Origin: Terriglobia bacterium
GTDB lineage: Bacteria; Acidobacteriota; Terriglobia; Versatilivoradales; Versatilivoraceae
Length of the DNA stretch: 64,000 nucleotides
Assembly: GCA_951813285.1 (NCBI GenBank)
Contig: OX638355.1
Location: forward strand, 1,550,653-1,614,652
Direction of reading: 5' to 3'
The notes beneath the pieces are model-generated. The model was not told the DNA's origin and made no database searches. It saw only the letters and a program-made list of their open reading frames with translations. The stretch's first letter is position 1, and each line of letters begins with the position of its first letter. Made by a program: the position numbers and the translations under genes. This document shows, piece by piece, positions 18,302-27,238 of this stretch.

Positions 18302-20017
18302 ATGCGCTGGAGCCAAGTCTTTATCCCTACTCTGAGAGAAGCCCCTGCCGAGGCCGAGGTTCCGAGCCATATCCTGCTCCTTCGCGGGGGATACATTCGA
18401 CAACTGGCCTCTGGAATTTATTCCTACCTGCCTCTGGCCCAGCAGGTGATGCTCAAGATCACCCGGATCATCAGGGACGAACTCGATCGCATGGGCGCCC
18501 AGGAATTCGCGTTGCCGGCCCTGCACCCGGCTGAAATCTGGCAGGAGAGTGGGCGTTGGGAGGTCATGGGGCCGAACATGTTTCGTCTCAAGGATCGCTC
18601 CGACCGGGACATGTGCCTGGGCATGACGCATGAGGAGGTTTTTGCATCCATCGCCCGCAACGAGCTCCGCTCTTATCGTCAACTGCCCCAGATCTGGTAC
18701 CAGATCCAGACCAAGTTCAGGGACGAGCCTCGGCCCAAGTCGGGCTTGCTTCGTGTGCGTCAGTTCACCATGAAGGACTCCTACTCGTTCGATGTCGACT
18801 GGGAGGGCTTGGATCGGAGCTATCGAAAGCACTACGACCTCTATTGTCGCATCTACGACCGTTGCGGGCTCCGCTATCGAGTGGTCGAGGCTAGCAGTGG
18901 CATGATGGGCGGGAGCCAGTCTCATGAATTCATGGTGCTGACCGAGGCAGGCGAGGACATGGTTGTCTACTGCGCCTGCGGTTACGCGGCCAATCTGGAA
19001 AAGGCGACCTCAGAGCAGGAACCGGTGCAGGATGAAGCCGGGCCCGAAACACCCCGGCCGGTCGCCACCCCCGGCCAGAAAACCATTGACGACATTGTGC
19101 GGTTTCTGGGAGTTTCGGCCTCCTGCCAGATCAAGTCCCTCATCTATCGGTTTGGGGACCAATCCCTGCTGGTTCTGGTGCGAGGCGACCATCAACTCAA
19201 CGAAGCCAAGCTCCATGAGGTGCTGGGGGGCGAAGCCCGCCCGGCCCGTCCGGAGGAAATTCTGGCGGTGGCAGGGGCCGATGCCGGTTCGCTGGGTCCG
19301 GTGAAGGTTGCGGGCCTGCGTATTCTTTCCGACCATGCCCTGGAGGGAAGACGGAATCTGACCTGTGGGGCCAACCGGAACGACTTTCACCTCTCCGGTG
19401 TGACTCCCGGGCGGGACTACCCTGCCGAGTATTTCGACTTGCGTGTGGTTCAGGCTGGAGAAGCCTGCTCCCGATGCCGTTCCCCGCTGAATATCCACAA
19501 GGCCTTGGAGGTCGGACATATTTTCAAGCTGGGAACCAAGTACTCGGAGAGCATGGGAGCCACCGTTCTCAACTCACAAGGGCGAGAGGTTCCCGTTGTC
19601 ATGGGGAGCTATGGGATCGGAGTGGAAAGGATTCTTGCCGCCGCCGTCGAAAGCGGCCACGACGACGACGGAATCATCTGGCCACGTTCCATTGCCCCCT
19701 TTGACTGCCTGATCTGCGTGGTCAACGCCAAGGACGGGACCGTGGTGCAGGAAGCCGAGAAGGCCTACCGCAAGTTGCAGGAACTGGGAGTCGAGGTGCT
19801 GCTGGACGACCGGAAGGAGCGTCCCGGGGTCAAGTTCAAGGATGCCGACCTGGTAGGGATTCCTTTTCGGATCAATTTCGGCAGCCGCAAGCTGGCCCTG
19901 GGAAAGGTGGAGTGGGTGGAACGGGCCACCGGAAAGATCACCGAGATCGACCTGGCCGACCTGGTCGCCCATGCCGGAAGCCTGCTGTTGGCCGACGGAG
20001 GTCCGGCAGTCGCATAG
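18302..20017 (+). CDS. proS: Prolyl-tRNA synthetase (bacterial type)
   Basis: The 571-residue class II synthetase charges tRNA-Pro. Motif 1/2 regions are clear: [40 protein letters not shown] and [20 protein letters not shown]. An inserted YbaK-like editing domain lies at about 255-380 ([20 protein letters not shown]), which is characteristic of the long bacterial form. Motif 3 is in [16 protein letters not shown], followed by the anticodon-binding domain ([19 protein letters not shown]). The length matches the family. It is a single-gene unit, followed by repeat DNA. Confidence 0.97.
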   Translation: MRWSQVFIPTLREAPAEAEVPSHILLLRGGYIRQLASGIYSYLPLAQQVMLKITRIIRDELDRMGAQEFALPALHPAEIWQESGRWEVMGPNMFRLKDRSDRDMCLGMTHEEVFASIARNELRSYRQLPQIWYQIQTKFRDEPRPKSGLLRVRQFTMKDSYSFDVDWEGLDRSYRKHYDLYCRIYDRCGLRYRVVEASSGMMGGSQSHEFMVLTEAGEDMVVYCACGYAANLEKATSEQEPVQDEAGPETPRPVATPGQKTIDDIVRFLGVSASCQIKSLIYRFGDQSLLVLVRGDHQLNEAKLHEVLGGEARPARPEEILAVAGADAGSLGPVKVAGLRILSDHALEGRRNLTCGANRNDFHLSGVTPGRDYPAEYFDLRVVQAGEACSRCRSPLNIHKALEVGHIFKLGTKYSESMGATVLNSQGREVPVVMGSYGIGVERILAAAVESGHDDDGIIWPRSIAPFDCLICVVNAKDGTVVQEAEKAYRKLQELGVEVLLDDRKERPGVKFKDADLVGIPFRINFGSRKLALGKVEWVERATGKITEIDLADLVAHAGSLLLADGGPAVA

Positions 20018-20022
20018 AGCGG

Positions 20023-20172
20023 CTTGTCTGAAACAACCCTGGCGCCCAGGCCGCCTCAGACCGTGGAACCAATTGAAACCATGAGACTTGAAGACATTGT
20101 TCTTGAAACACAATTTGTTTCCCACTCGGATGATCTGCCCCGTCGTGGGGGGCAGGGGCCTCGCTTGCCTGA
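20023..20172. repeat. 150 bp repeat unit, copy 1
   Basis: It starts CTTGTCTGAAACAACCCTGG and ends GGGGCCTCGCTTGCCTGA. It aligns without gaps to 20353-20502, differing at about a dozen positions. It contains the short inverted pair CCTGGCGCCCAGG and CTGCCCC...GGGGGGCAG. Confidence 0.85.
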
Positions 20173-20352
20173 AACAACCGAAAAAAGACAAAAGAAAAAA
20201 GGAAAAAGAGCTATCCACGAAGGGACACGAAGGACGACGAAGGGCCACTAAGGCGTTGAGGTGAACCGCGACGGGATACCAAGGTCGCGAAAGGATTTTC
20301 AATTTCTGATTGTTTCACCCTCGAATGATCCGCACGAAAGGGCGGGGCGGGA

Positions 20353-20502
20353 CTTGTCTGAAACAACCCTGGCGCCCAGGCCGCCTCAGACCGTGGAACC
20401 GATTGAAACCATGAGACTTGGCGGCACTTTTCTTGAAACACAATTTGTTTCACCCTCGAATGATCTGCCCCGTCGTGGGGGGCAGGGGCGTCGCTTGCCT
20501 GA
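20353..20502. repeat. 150 bp repeat unit, copy 2
   Basis: It is the same length as 20023-20172 and in the same orientation, 180 bp downstream of copy 1. It interrupts what is a continuous module order at 58590-58935, which suggests the unit inserted as a block. Confidence 0.85.
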
Positions 20503-20660
20503 GAATATGCTGCTTTAGCCGGCTTCCTTGAGAGCGGCGAAGCCGCGGCAGCACTTAGCCGTGGGCGTCAGCCCATGGGAAACATCGCCTATGGGTGTCG
20601 AGCCGCGTAGGCGGCGGCAGCAAATGCCGGTGAGCCCAAGTGAAGCACAAGCCGACGCAA
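20503..20660. repeat. Palindrome-rich repeat module
   Basis: The module contains GAGCGGCGAAGCCGCGGCAGC, the hairpin CCGTGGGCGTCAGCCCATGG (8 bp stem, GTCA loop) and GCCGCGTAGGCGGCGGCAGC, ending AAGCACAAGCCGACG. A near-identical copy lies at 58785-58936. A reverse-complement copy lies at 47524-47652, and shorter relatives near 37880-37920 and 47820-47900. It resembles a REP or MITE-like element; no transposase is linked to it here. Confidence 0.75.
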
Positions 20661-21037
20661 GGATGAGCCTTTTGCAAAATTCGGCAGCGTGACCTTTGCC
20701 GGGGATGGCCACAAAAGGCACAAGAACACAAAAAGAGCAGAACGCTGAAAGCCTGCAAGGTGTTGACTCCCGAACCTGTCGCACAAGTTCCGCGCTATCT
20801 GCGTGCATCCGGTCAACGCGATGCCTTGGGGACCAACGTCGCATCGTCAAGACTCGAAATCACGAAATTCGTTTTGTGCCTTTTGTGCTTTTTGTGGTGA
20901 ACTCCCCTTTTTCACCAAGTCGCACCCGACTATTGAAATAGGCAGAACAACACGATTGCCGGCAAAACGACCTGCCCCACTGCCAATATTGCAAGAGGCT
21001 CTCTCGGATGATCCACACGGCCGGGCGTTATTCGGGC

Positions 21038-22474
21038 CTAGTCGGAGGACACCCGTTTTAGCGAGGCCCGCAAGGTATTGATACTCTTGGGGGCGAGGGT
21101 AAGATGCTGTTTGGATCCGGCTTCCGGAGCCAGTTCGACAGCCCGGGTGTTTTCGTTCGCTGAAGTTCTGAAAACTTCGATACCTTCCAGTCTGAATCCG
21201 CGGAACTCGATGGTCTCGTCGACCGCTTCCTCGTTGGGATTCACCAGAACCACAACCAATTGACGGTCGGTGAAGTTCCGGAAGGCTGCCACCGGCGTGT
21301 TGCCTCCGCTTGTGAACACCCGAACGGCGCCCCTGGGGATAAACCGGCTGAATTGGGTCAGGGCCCGGAAACGCTTGGGAACGCGGTATCCGGTCCTGGT
21401 GCGTTCGAGCAGGCCCAGGTGCCCCGGCTGGGCATCGGTGGCGAAAAGGGGGCCGTAGAGCCAGGCGCGACACCCCCGCAACAGGTCGCCAATGACGGTT
21501 TGGGCCAGGTCCAGGGCCTCATCCATTTCATCGCCGTCGCCGGCAGGAGTTGCGAATTGAGTCTGCCACAGTTTGAGATTATGTCGTCGTACGAGCTGGT
21601 CGACGGCATCGGCATCTCGGCTTGGCCCCGCTGAGGATTGCACCCCCGCATGGGAAAGCAGGGGCCGAACCTTTCTATCCTCCAACAGGGCTGCAAGGAA
21701 GGGAAGCGCCTCCATCCAGCCGGACTCCGGAACCATCAGTCGAGTCCGGATTTTTTTCTGCCGGAACCTCTCTGCCACGATCTTGACCAGGGTCTTCAGC
21801 TCGTCCGGTCCATACCGGCAGCCGAAGGGCTCGTCCCTGCTGTCGGGGCGGTTCTGCAAGCTCACCAGGTGGACGGGTTGGCCGCGCAGTTTCTCATAGT
21901 ACTCGATGTACCCCACCAGGTATCCGGCCAGGTCCTGGTAGTGTTGAGCCAGGAGCGACCCCGAACCGTCCACTGCCCGATTGCTCTTCCAAAGGGGCGG
22001 GGGAGTCCAGACGCAACTGCTCAACAGGATTTCCTGACGTTTCCCGGCTTGGCGAACCAGCGAGAATTGGGACTTCTCCCGTTCGTCTCCTCCGAACGAA
22101 AAGGTGAGGCCTGTAAGTCTCAGGCGGGCGGTGATGGGGATTCGTTCTCCGGTCCACACGATTTCGTTTCTGAGAATGTTCAGGCCTGCTTCCTTGGCGC
22201 TGAAGAGCAGGTCGAAGAGTTCTTGACGTTGCGCCGAGGGGAGGTTGTCGATTTCGCTGGCGGAGCCGTTGGACCCGCTGACACCAAAACCGTCCAGCCG
22301 CTGAAGTTGGATTTGAGGTTGAATCAGAATGGGCTTGGCTTGTCCGAATACGGCCGGCGCCCAGGCCAGAAGGACCAGGCCCAGAGCAGTTGTTGGAAAG
22401 AGCCTGACTGTAGAAGGCTTTTTTGAAACGGCGCCTTGCGCCGGGTGGCGGGAAACCTTTTCGAAGTCAAACAT
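21038..22474 (-). CDS. GH30-like glycoside hydrolase, both catalytic glutamates apparently replaced
   Basis: The 478-residue exported protein (signal about 24-45, ending FGQ) has the GH30 opening LQRLDGFGVSGSNGSASEID, then NILRNEI, and a C-terminal beta domain. In active GH30 enzymes the acid/base lies in a QNEP motif and the nucleophile in a (T/S)E(F/Y) strand. Here these read SLQNRPD (Arg209) and LWQTQFA (Gln306), so both glutamates are missing by my alignment. The protein may bind a glycan without cutting it. Its start is 11 bp after the serine hydrolase stop, so the two form an operon. Confidence 0.75.
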   Translation of the reverse strand: MFDFEKVSRHPAQGAVSKKPSTVRLFPTTALGLVLLAWAPAVFGQAKPILIQPQIQLQRLDGFGVSGSNGSASEIDNLPSAQRQELFDLLFSAKEAGLNILRNEIVWTGERIPITARLRLTGLTFSFGGDEREKSQFSLVRQAGKRQEILLSSCVWTPPPLWKSNRAVDGSGSLLAQHYQDLAGYLVGYIEYYEKLRGQPVHLVSLQNRPDSRDEPFGCRYGPDELKTLVKIVAERFRQKKIRTRLMVPESGWMEALPFLAALLEDRKVRPLLSHAGVQSSAGPSRDADAVDQLVRRHNLKLWQTQFATPAGDGDEMDEALDLAQTVIGDLLRGCRAWLYGPLFATDAQPGHLGLLERTRTGYRVPKRFRALTQFSRFIPRGAVRVFTSGGNTPVAAFRNFTDRQLVVVLVNPNEEAVDETIEFRGFRLEGIEVFRTSANENTRAVELAPEAGSKQHLTLAPKSINTLRASLKRVSSD

Positions 22475-22485
22475 GGATAGATGGC

Positions 22486-23667
22486 TTATTCAACCGTTGC
22501 AGGGGATAGCGCCTCGCCGACGATGGTCGCAATCTCTTTGCGCAGGGCTCGGACGTCGCCCTTGCCGTCGGGGTGGAGACGACTGGTCAGAACAATGAGA
22601 TAGGCCTGAATTTCGGGATCCAGCCAAAGGGAAGTTCCGGTAAAGCCGGTGTGCCCGAAAGAATGCGCCGAGAAGTAGGCACCCTTGGCCGACGAGTAAC
22701 GGGACTGAATATCCCACCCCAATCCTCGAATGTCCGATTTGCCCGGGGGAGACTGCGGGGAGGCCATTTCCCGGACCATTCCGGGATGCAGCACGGTGGC
22801 GCCCTCCAGCGATCCTTGGTTCAGCAGCATCCGGCAATAACGAGAGAGGTCGCGGGCGTTGGAGAATAGGCCTGCATGTCCGGCAACCCCTCCCATGATG
22901 GACGCCAGGGGATCATGGACCTGACCTCGCAGCAAAATCCCGCCATCTCCCTTTTCGGTGGGAGCGACATTATGGCGGTCGCCGGGGGGAGGATTGAATT
23001 GCGTGCTGGCCATTTTGAGCGGGGAGAAGAACCGGGAGCGGACGAACCGGTCCAGGGGTTCTCCGCTGACAACCTCTATCAACTTGGCCAAGAGAATGAA
23101 TCCCAGATCGCTGTAGACGAATCGGGTTCCCGGTTTGGCGGTTAAACCGGAATGGTGGATCTTGTCGATGACGGCTGAGGCGGCGTCCGGCGACTTGGCC
23201 TCGAGACGGAAAAATGGCGCCAATCCGGAGTAGTGGGTCAGCAGCAGCCGGACAGTAATGGTCTCTTTTCCGCGCCGGCCGAAGTCCGGCAGATATTTGG
23301 ATACCGGATCGTCCAACCTTACTTTTCCCTCTTGAACCAGTCTCAGGACGGCCGGGGTGGTGGCCACCACCTTGGTCAGGGAGGCCAGGTCGAATTGGGT
23401 TTCCAGCATCATCGGCTCCAGCCGCGGTTCCAGGCAGCGATGGCCATAGGCCTTTTGGAAAAGGATCCGGTCGGCTTGTCCCACGAGCACCACTGCGCCG
23501 GGAATCCGGCCATGGTCGATGGCCTGGCGCACGACGCCGTCGATCTTGGCCCATTGGGGCGGGGAGCCCCGAGGGCCGGCCACTGACCTGACCGAGCACG
23601 ATGAGACCGCAAGGCCGGCGGCCAGCAGGAGGGCGAACGCTGGGTGATTCCGATGGCGGCTAGGCAT
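22486..23667 (-). CDS. Class C beta-lactamase-family serine hydrolase, lipoprotein
   Basis: The 393-residue protein has a lipoprotein signal (lipobox VSSC, about Cys24). The serine hydrolase motifs are SLTK (about 96-99), YSD (about 181-183, in place of YxN) and HTG in SFGHTGFTGTSLW. Family members include D-Ala-D-Ala carboxypeptidases, esterases and beta-lactamase-like enzymes; the substrate is unknown. An upstream ATG at 23769 would overlap the divergent sigma gene, so 23667 is chosen. The downstream GH30-like gene is 11 bp away. Together they suggest envelope glycan handling. Confidence 0.86.
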   Translation of the reverse strand: MPSRHRNHPAFALLLAAGLAVSSCSVRSVAGPRGSPPQWAKIDGVVRQAIDHGRIPGAVVLVGQADRILFQKAYGHRCLEPRLEPMMLETQFDLASLTKVVATTPAVLRLVQEGKVRLDDPVSKYLPDFGRRGKETITVRLLLTHYSGLAPFFRLEAKSPDAASAVIDKIHHSGLTAKPGTRFVYSDLGFILLAKLIEVVSGEPLDRFVRSRFFSPLKMASTQFNPPPGDRHNVAPTEKGDGGILLRGQVHDPLASIMGGVAGHAGLFSNARDLSRYCRMLLNQGSLEGATVLHPGMVREMASPQSPPGKSDIRGLGWDIQSRYSSAKGAYFSAHSFGHTGFTGTSLWLDPEIQAYLIVLTSRLHPDGKGDVRALRKEIATIVGEALSPATVE

Positions 23668-23899
23668 TTTTGAAGGGTGGAATCCCGCAAGGGAGATCCG
23701 GAAACGGTAGGGCTTCCACGGAGAATTGGAGCGGTTGGATATCTTAGTGTTTTCATTTTTTCGGGGCAAGCTCTATGCAGGGGGAACATTTTGGCTGCCG
23801 GAGCGGTCTATAGGCCCAAGAGTTGTCTTTTTCTCCGGGCACTTGGTATCTTGGAGGAAACACTCGAAGACAAGGCGGCAGTTTGCGGGAGAGAGACCC

Positions 23900-24511
23900 T
23901 TGCTCAATTGCGAGATCGGGTTGGATTTCCTGGACAACGAACCGGCCCTGGTGGATGGATTGCAGGTAGGGTCCCAGGACGCGTTCGAAACGCTGGTTCG
24001 TCTCTACCAGGCCCCGATCTACAACCTTGCCTACCGGATACTGGGAGATCCGGCGGAGGCCTCCGAGGCCACTCAGGAGGCGTTTGTCCGGATCTACAAG
24101 GCCATCGGTCGATTCCGCGGAGAATGTGGCCTCAAGACGTGGATCTACAAGATCGCCGTCTCGGCCTGCCTCAACCGCCGCCGCTGGTGGAAGCGCTGGA
24201 GGGACCACGTTCCTCTGTCTCTGGATAACCCGCTACCCTCCTCCCACGAAAGTCCCCGGTTTCTGGAGGTCCCCGATAGAGGAGAAAACCCGGAAGCTTT
24301 CTGCGCCAGGCGGGAGACCGAGCAGGCTGTCCAACGGGCGTTGGACGCCTTGGCCGTGGATTTCCGCGCGGTCATCGTCTTGAGGGACATCGAGGGGCTT
24401 ACCTACGAGGAGATTGGCGAAACTTTGGGAATCTCCATGGGGACGGTGAAATCGCGCTTGTGGCGCGCCCGGTCCCGGCTCAGGAAGCGGTTGCGCGCCC
24501 TGATCGAATAG
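23900..24511 (+). CDS. ECF RNA polymerase sigma factor (RpoE-like)
   Basis: The protein of about 203 residues has region 2 (QDAFETLVRLYQAPIYNLAY, then ASEATQEAFVRIYKAIGRFR with TWIYKIAVSACLNRRR) and region 4 (LDALAVDFRAVIVLRDIEGL, then the HTH TYEEIGETLGISMGTVKSRL). TTG at 23900 fits the family N-terminus and has GGGAGAGAG just upstream; longer versions from 23726 add unlikely residues. The next gene, 39 bp downstream, is a zinc-finger anti-sigma factor, so the pair forms a regulatory unit. The signal is unknown. Confidence 0.92.
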   Translation: MLNCEIGLDFLDNEPALVDGLQVGSQDAFETLVRLYQAPIYNLAYRILGDPAEASEATQEAFVRIYKAIGRFRGECGLKTWIYKIAVSACLNRRRWWKRWRDHVPLSLDNPLPSSHESPRFLEVPDRGENPEAFCARRETEQAVQRALDALAVDFRAVIVLRDIEGLTYEEIGETLGISMGTVKSRLWRARSRLRKRLRALIE

Positions 24512-24550
24512 AGTCCTGGAGTGGTCTTGGGAAACCGAGGGAGACAGGAA

Positions 24551-25246
24551 ATGACCTGCAATGTGGCCCTCAATTTGATTCAGAGCTATCTGGACGATGG
24601 CCTGTTCGGACGGGAGATCATTGATCTGGACCGTCACCTGTCGGATTGCGCCGGCTGCCGGCGCGCCTTGGACGAGTTTCGGGCGCTGCAGCAGGTCATG
24701 CGGCGGATCGGCCGCCAAACTCCTCCCCCGGGTCTTGAGCTGAAAATCAGGGTGGCTGCCTCGATCCATGGCGCCAGGGCTCCTCTGAAGCAACTTGTCC
24801 AAAAGGTGGGTGAACTGGCAAGTCCGCTGGCCGTTCCGGCTTTCAGCGGCATCCTGCTGACCGGCTTGACCTTTGTTGTGCTCTTGAGCTCCATCTTCAG
24901 CGGCGCAAGCCTTGGAGCCGACGACCGCGACTCGGCCTTGGGTCTGTTTACCGAGCCTCGCGCCAGATCTCTGACCATGATGCCGGTCGTGTTTGGCGGC
25001 GATTTGCCCTTTGTGACCCAGCCGGTCACGGTGAAGACTCTGGTCGGTGAGGATGGTCGGGTGATCGACTACACGGTCTTGCGCGGGCCACGGGATGCAC
25101 AGAGTCTGGAGTTCCTGGATCGGTTCCTCTACTTCGGGGTAAACATGGACCCTGCTACCTTTCTTGGCCGTCCCACCGTCGGTACCGTCGTGATGACCTT
25201 GAGTTTCTACCCCACCACCCAGGACAGGATCGATATCCTGGGTTAG
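24551..25246 (+). CDS. Membrane anti-sigma factor with zinc-finger domain
   Basis: The 231-residue protein begins MTCNVALNLIQSYLDDGLFG and carries HLSDCAGCRRALDEF, the H-x3-C-x2-C zinc-binding anti-sigma signature. One membrane helix follows at about 92-115 (SGILLTGLTFVVLLSSIF). The periplasmic part ends VTVKTLVGEDGRVIDYTVLR and VVMTLSFYPT, which resembles a TonB C-terminal or carboxy-terminal secretin-like beta fold. It likely holds the upstream sigma factor inactive at the membrane. The ATG at 24551 is chosen over an upstream in-frame start because the family motif begins there. Confidence 0.87.
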   Translation: MTCNVALNLIQSYLDDGLFGREIIDLDRHLSDCAGCRRALDEFRALQQVMRRIGRQTPPPGLELKIRVAASIHGARAPLKQLVQKVGELASPLAVPAFSGILLTGLTFVVLLSSIFSGASLGADDRDSALGLFTEPRARSLTMMPVVFGGDLPFVTQPVTVKTLVGEDGRVIDYTVLRGPRDAQSLEFLDRFLYFGVNMDPATFLGRPTVGTVVMTLSFYPTTQDRIDILG

Positions 25247-25402
25247 CCGGCATTTCTGCCGGTCAAGGCCTCCTTTGGGGAAAAGCCGGTACCGATCCAT
25301 ATCAATCGGTCTACCCCTGCTCGAGGCCGAGACCGAACGCAGCGGATCTTCGTTACTGGATTCTTGATGGTTGAGTGGGGAGTTTCGGCCGCTGATTTCC
25401 CC

Positions 25403-25436
25403 TCAAATCCACAATCTACAACCCACAATCTACGAT
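25403..25436. repeat. Short direct repeat CCACAATCTAC
   Basis: CCACAATCTACAAC is followed at once by CCACAATCTACGAT in the gap before the HAD gene. It is a short low-complexity tandem repeat with no assigned role. Confidence 0.5.
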
Positions 25437-25507
25437 TCCCCGTCCTGCAGTCCGCCTCGGGTTCCTCGTGGTATGATTTTGGGTCTTTCGACAGGCGCGG
25501 AGACCCG

Positions 25508-26341
25508 ATGCCGCTCAAGTGGATCGCTGCTGACATTGATGGAACCCTCCTGGACAGTTCCAGTCGAGTGCCGCCGGAAAACGTTACGGCAATCCGCCAG
25601 GCCCGGAAACACGGAGTCGAAGTAATTCTGGCGACCGGCCGTCGCTTCGGCGCTGCCGCGTGGGTCGCCGAAGCGCTGGACTTGTCCTCGCCGCTCATCG
25701 TCAACAATGGAGCCATGATCGTGTGCCCGGTTCAGTCGCGGCGGCTGGCCCGGTGGTTTCTGGCGCCCGAGGTAGCGACCGCCATACTGTCCGCCACCGC
25801 CGGCTACACCCATTGCACGGTCCTGCATAAGGACCGGCCTGCCGCGGGGCAGCTGGTGGTGTGTTCCCAACCCCGGACGAACGGGCAACTGCACCACTAT
25901 CTGAACAAGGTGCCAGGGGTGACGATTCAGGTGGAGTCACTGCAGAGCGAGATTGACGATGAATTGATCGAGATCATGTTCAGCGGTCCGCTCGACGTGA
26001 TGGAGGCTGTCGAATGCCGCCTCAAGCAAGCGGGTTTCGAGAAGCAGGTCAGAATCGCCAAGACTTACTACCGGGAAAAGGACCTGGGAATCATCGATGT
26101 GTTGAACAAGGACTGTTCCAAGCGCTCTGCCCTGGACCATTTGGCGCGCTCTCGCGGCATTCGGTCAACGGAAATCATGGCCATTGGAGACAACCACAGC
26201 GACCTGGAGATGCTGGAATACGCCGGGTTGGGCGTGGTGATGGCTAACGGCGTGGCGGCGCTCAAGGATCGGGGATTTTACGAGACGGCATCCAATAACG
26301 ATCTGGGTGTCGCTCAGGCTATTCACCGGTTCGTTCTCTAG
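25508..26341 (+). CDS. HAD-superfamily phosphatase (Cof type)
   Basis: The 277-residue protein starts MPLKWIAADIDGTLLDSSSR, giving the DxD nucleophile motif (Asp9, Asp11). LILATGR-type motif II is seen in EVILATGRRFGAAAWVAEAL with LIVNNGAMIV. The Mg-binding motif is MAIGDNHSDLEMLEYAGLGV with VMANG, typical of Cof/IIB sugar-phosphate phosphatases. It is cytoplasmic. The substrate is probably a sugar phosphate or flavin phosphate but cannot be fixed. It is convergent with the CYTH gene, 9 bp apart. Confidence 0.92.
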   Translation: MPLKWIAADIDGTLLDSSSRVPPENVTAIRQARKHGVEVILATGRRFGAAAWVAEALDLSSPLIVNNGAMIVCPVQSRRLARWFLAPEVATAILSATAGYTHCTVLHKDRPAAGQLVVCSQPRTNGQLHHYLNKVPGVTIQVESLQSEIDDELIEIMFSGPLDVMEAVECRLKQAGFEKQVRIAKTYYREKDLGIIDVLNKDCSKRSALDHLARSRGIRSTEIMAIGDNHSDLEMLEYAGLGVVMANGVAALKDRGFYETASNNDLGVAQAIHRFVL

Positions 26342-26350
26342 AAATGCGGG

Positions 26351-26950
26351 CTAACCTCGCCTCCGGAAGATCATGGAGGTTCCGGAAGATCTGGGTCGCC
26401 GCTTCCGGAAGAGCTGCCAATAGCTGTCCTGGATGAAGTCGGTGGGCTTGTAACCGAGTTTGGCCGACAAACTCAGGATGTCTCGGGCCGATCCCTCGAT
26501 TTCGAGAAAGTTGCCGATGGGCGTTTCGTCGAAGGTCACCGTCAGTTTCTTTCTGGAGGGCTTGGCGGGCTCGAGGACGGTGCGAAACTTCTGGTAACGG
26601 AAGCTGGGCTCGAAACCGAGACTCCTCAATAGCTGCCGGACCACCTCGGCATCGCCGAGTTCGGTTTCCAGTTCCTGTCGAATCTTGTAGCGGGTGGAAC
26701 GACGGGAAGGGGTCTTGAGAGTGATCCAGGCCCGGTCGGCGAAGGATCGTACCCGAAGGAGTTGGCGGCGCCGAGCCAGGGACCGGTCCGGCAGGTCGAA
26801 AATCCAGTTATCCTCGAAGGCTCGAGGCGTTCGGATCCGGAAACCGAGTTGAAGGACTCGATCACGCACCTTCGGGAGGTCGGCCAACTCGATTTTGACT
26901 TCGGTCTCGATGGATTTGGCCGGCGCGTCTTGGTGTATTCCCATTTCCAC
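26351..26950 (-). CDS. CYTH-domain protein (CyaB / triphosphatase-like)
   Basis: The 199-residue protein has the CYTH signature ETEVKIEL (ExExK, about 15-22) and paired basic and acidic strands such as RRQLLRVRSFADRAWITLKT, RYKIRQELETEL and VTFDETPIGNFLEIEG. The fold binds a triphosphate in a beta tunnel with divalent metal. Members include class IV adenylate cyclases, thiamine triphosphatases and inorganic triphosphatases; the reaction is unresolved here. The C-terminal 15 residues are arginine-rich and atypical. Confidence 0.88.
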   Translation of the reverse strand: MEMGIHQDAPAKSIETEVKIELADLPKVRDRVLQLGFRIRTPRAFEDNWIFDLPDRSLARRRQLLRVRSFADRAWITLKTPSRRSTRYKIRQELETELGDAEVVRQLLRSLGFEPSFRYQKFRTVLEPAKPSRKKLTVTFDETPIGNFLEIEGSARDILSLSAKLGYKPTDFIQDSYWQLFRKRRPRSSGTSMIFRRRG

Positions 26951-27164
26951 GGGCGAGGCTCTCCAGGTTGGGGACCTATTATGGCTCAGTGGTCAAGGCT
27001 TTCCAATCTGCATGGGGTGTCGCCAACCCGTGCTACTGACACCGGACACTTCACATGCTACCGACAAGCGTGAGCGTGTCGGTGAGCGTTGACAACCGTT
27101 TGCGGAGATGTTAAAACCGGCGGGTCGAGTCGGATGTAAATTCTTGCCGGCAGTTCCCACCTTC

Positions 27165-27238
27165 TGGGAGGTCGTCTAACGGTAGGACAGCAGACTCTGG
27201 ATCTGCCTATCGGGGTTCGAATCCCTGCCTCCCAGCCA
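27165..27238 (+). tRNA. tRNA-Gln (anticodon CTG)
   Basis: Acceptor arms TGGGAGG and CCTCCCA pair fully, followed by discriminator G and an encoded CCA (27236-27238). The anticodon stem GCAGA/TCTGC encloses the loop CTCTGGA, giving anticodon CTG. The T arm CGGGGTTCGAATCCCTG is canonical. Sequence layout matches bacterial tRNA-Gln. Confidence 0.96.

Larger units (their letters stand above)
20018..21037. repeat. Composite cluster of interspersed repeat modules
   Basis: About 1 kb with no gene. In order it holds a 150 bp unit (20023-20172), a CACGAAGG / GGCCACTAAGGCG module (20209-20300), a second 150 bp unit (20353-20502), a palindrome-rich module (20503-20660) and a CACAAAAGGCACAA-type module (about 20700-20910, present in both orientations). 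The same modules occur elsewhere in the window in other combinations. Apparent short reading frames are shadows of these repeats. Confidence 0.8.

Noticed and set aside
20696-20941. Short frames in the 20-21 kb and 38 kb gaps as small proteins
   Set aside because: Their peptides (for example runs of CAFCAF) come from the CACAAAAGGCACAA repeat and recur wherever the repeat does.
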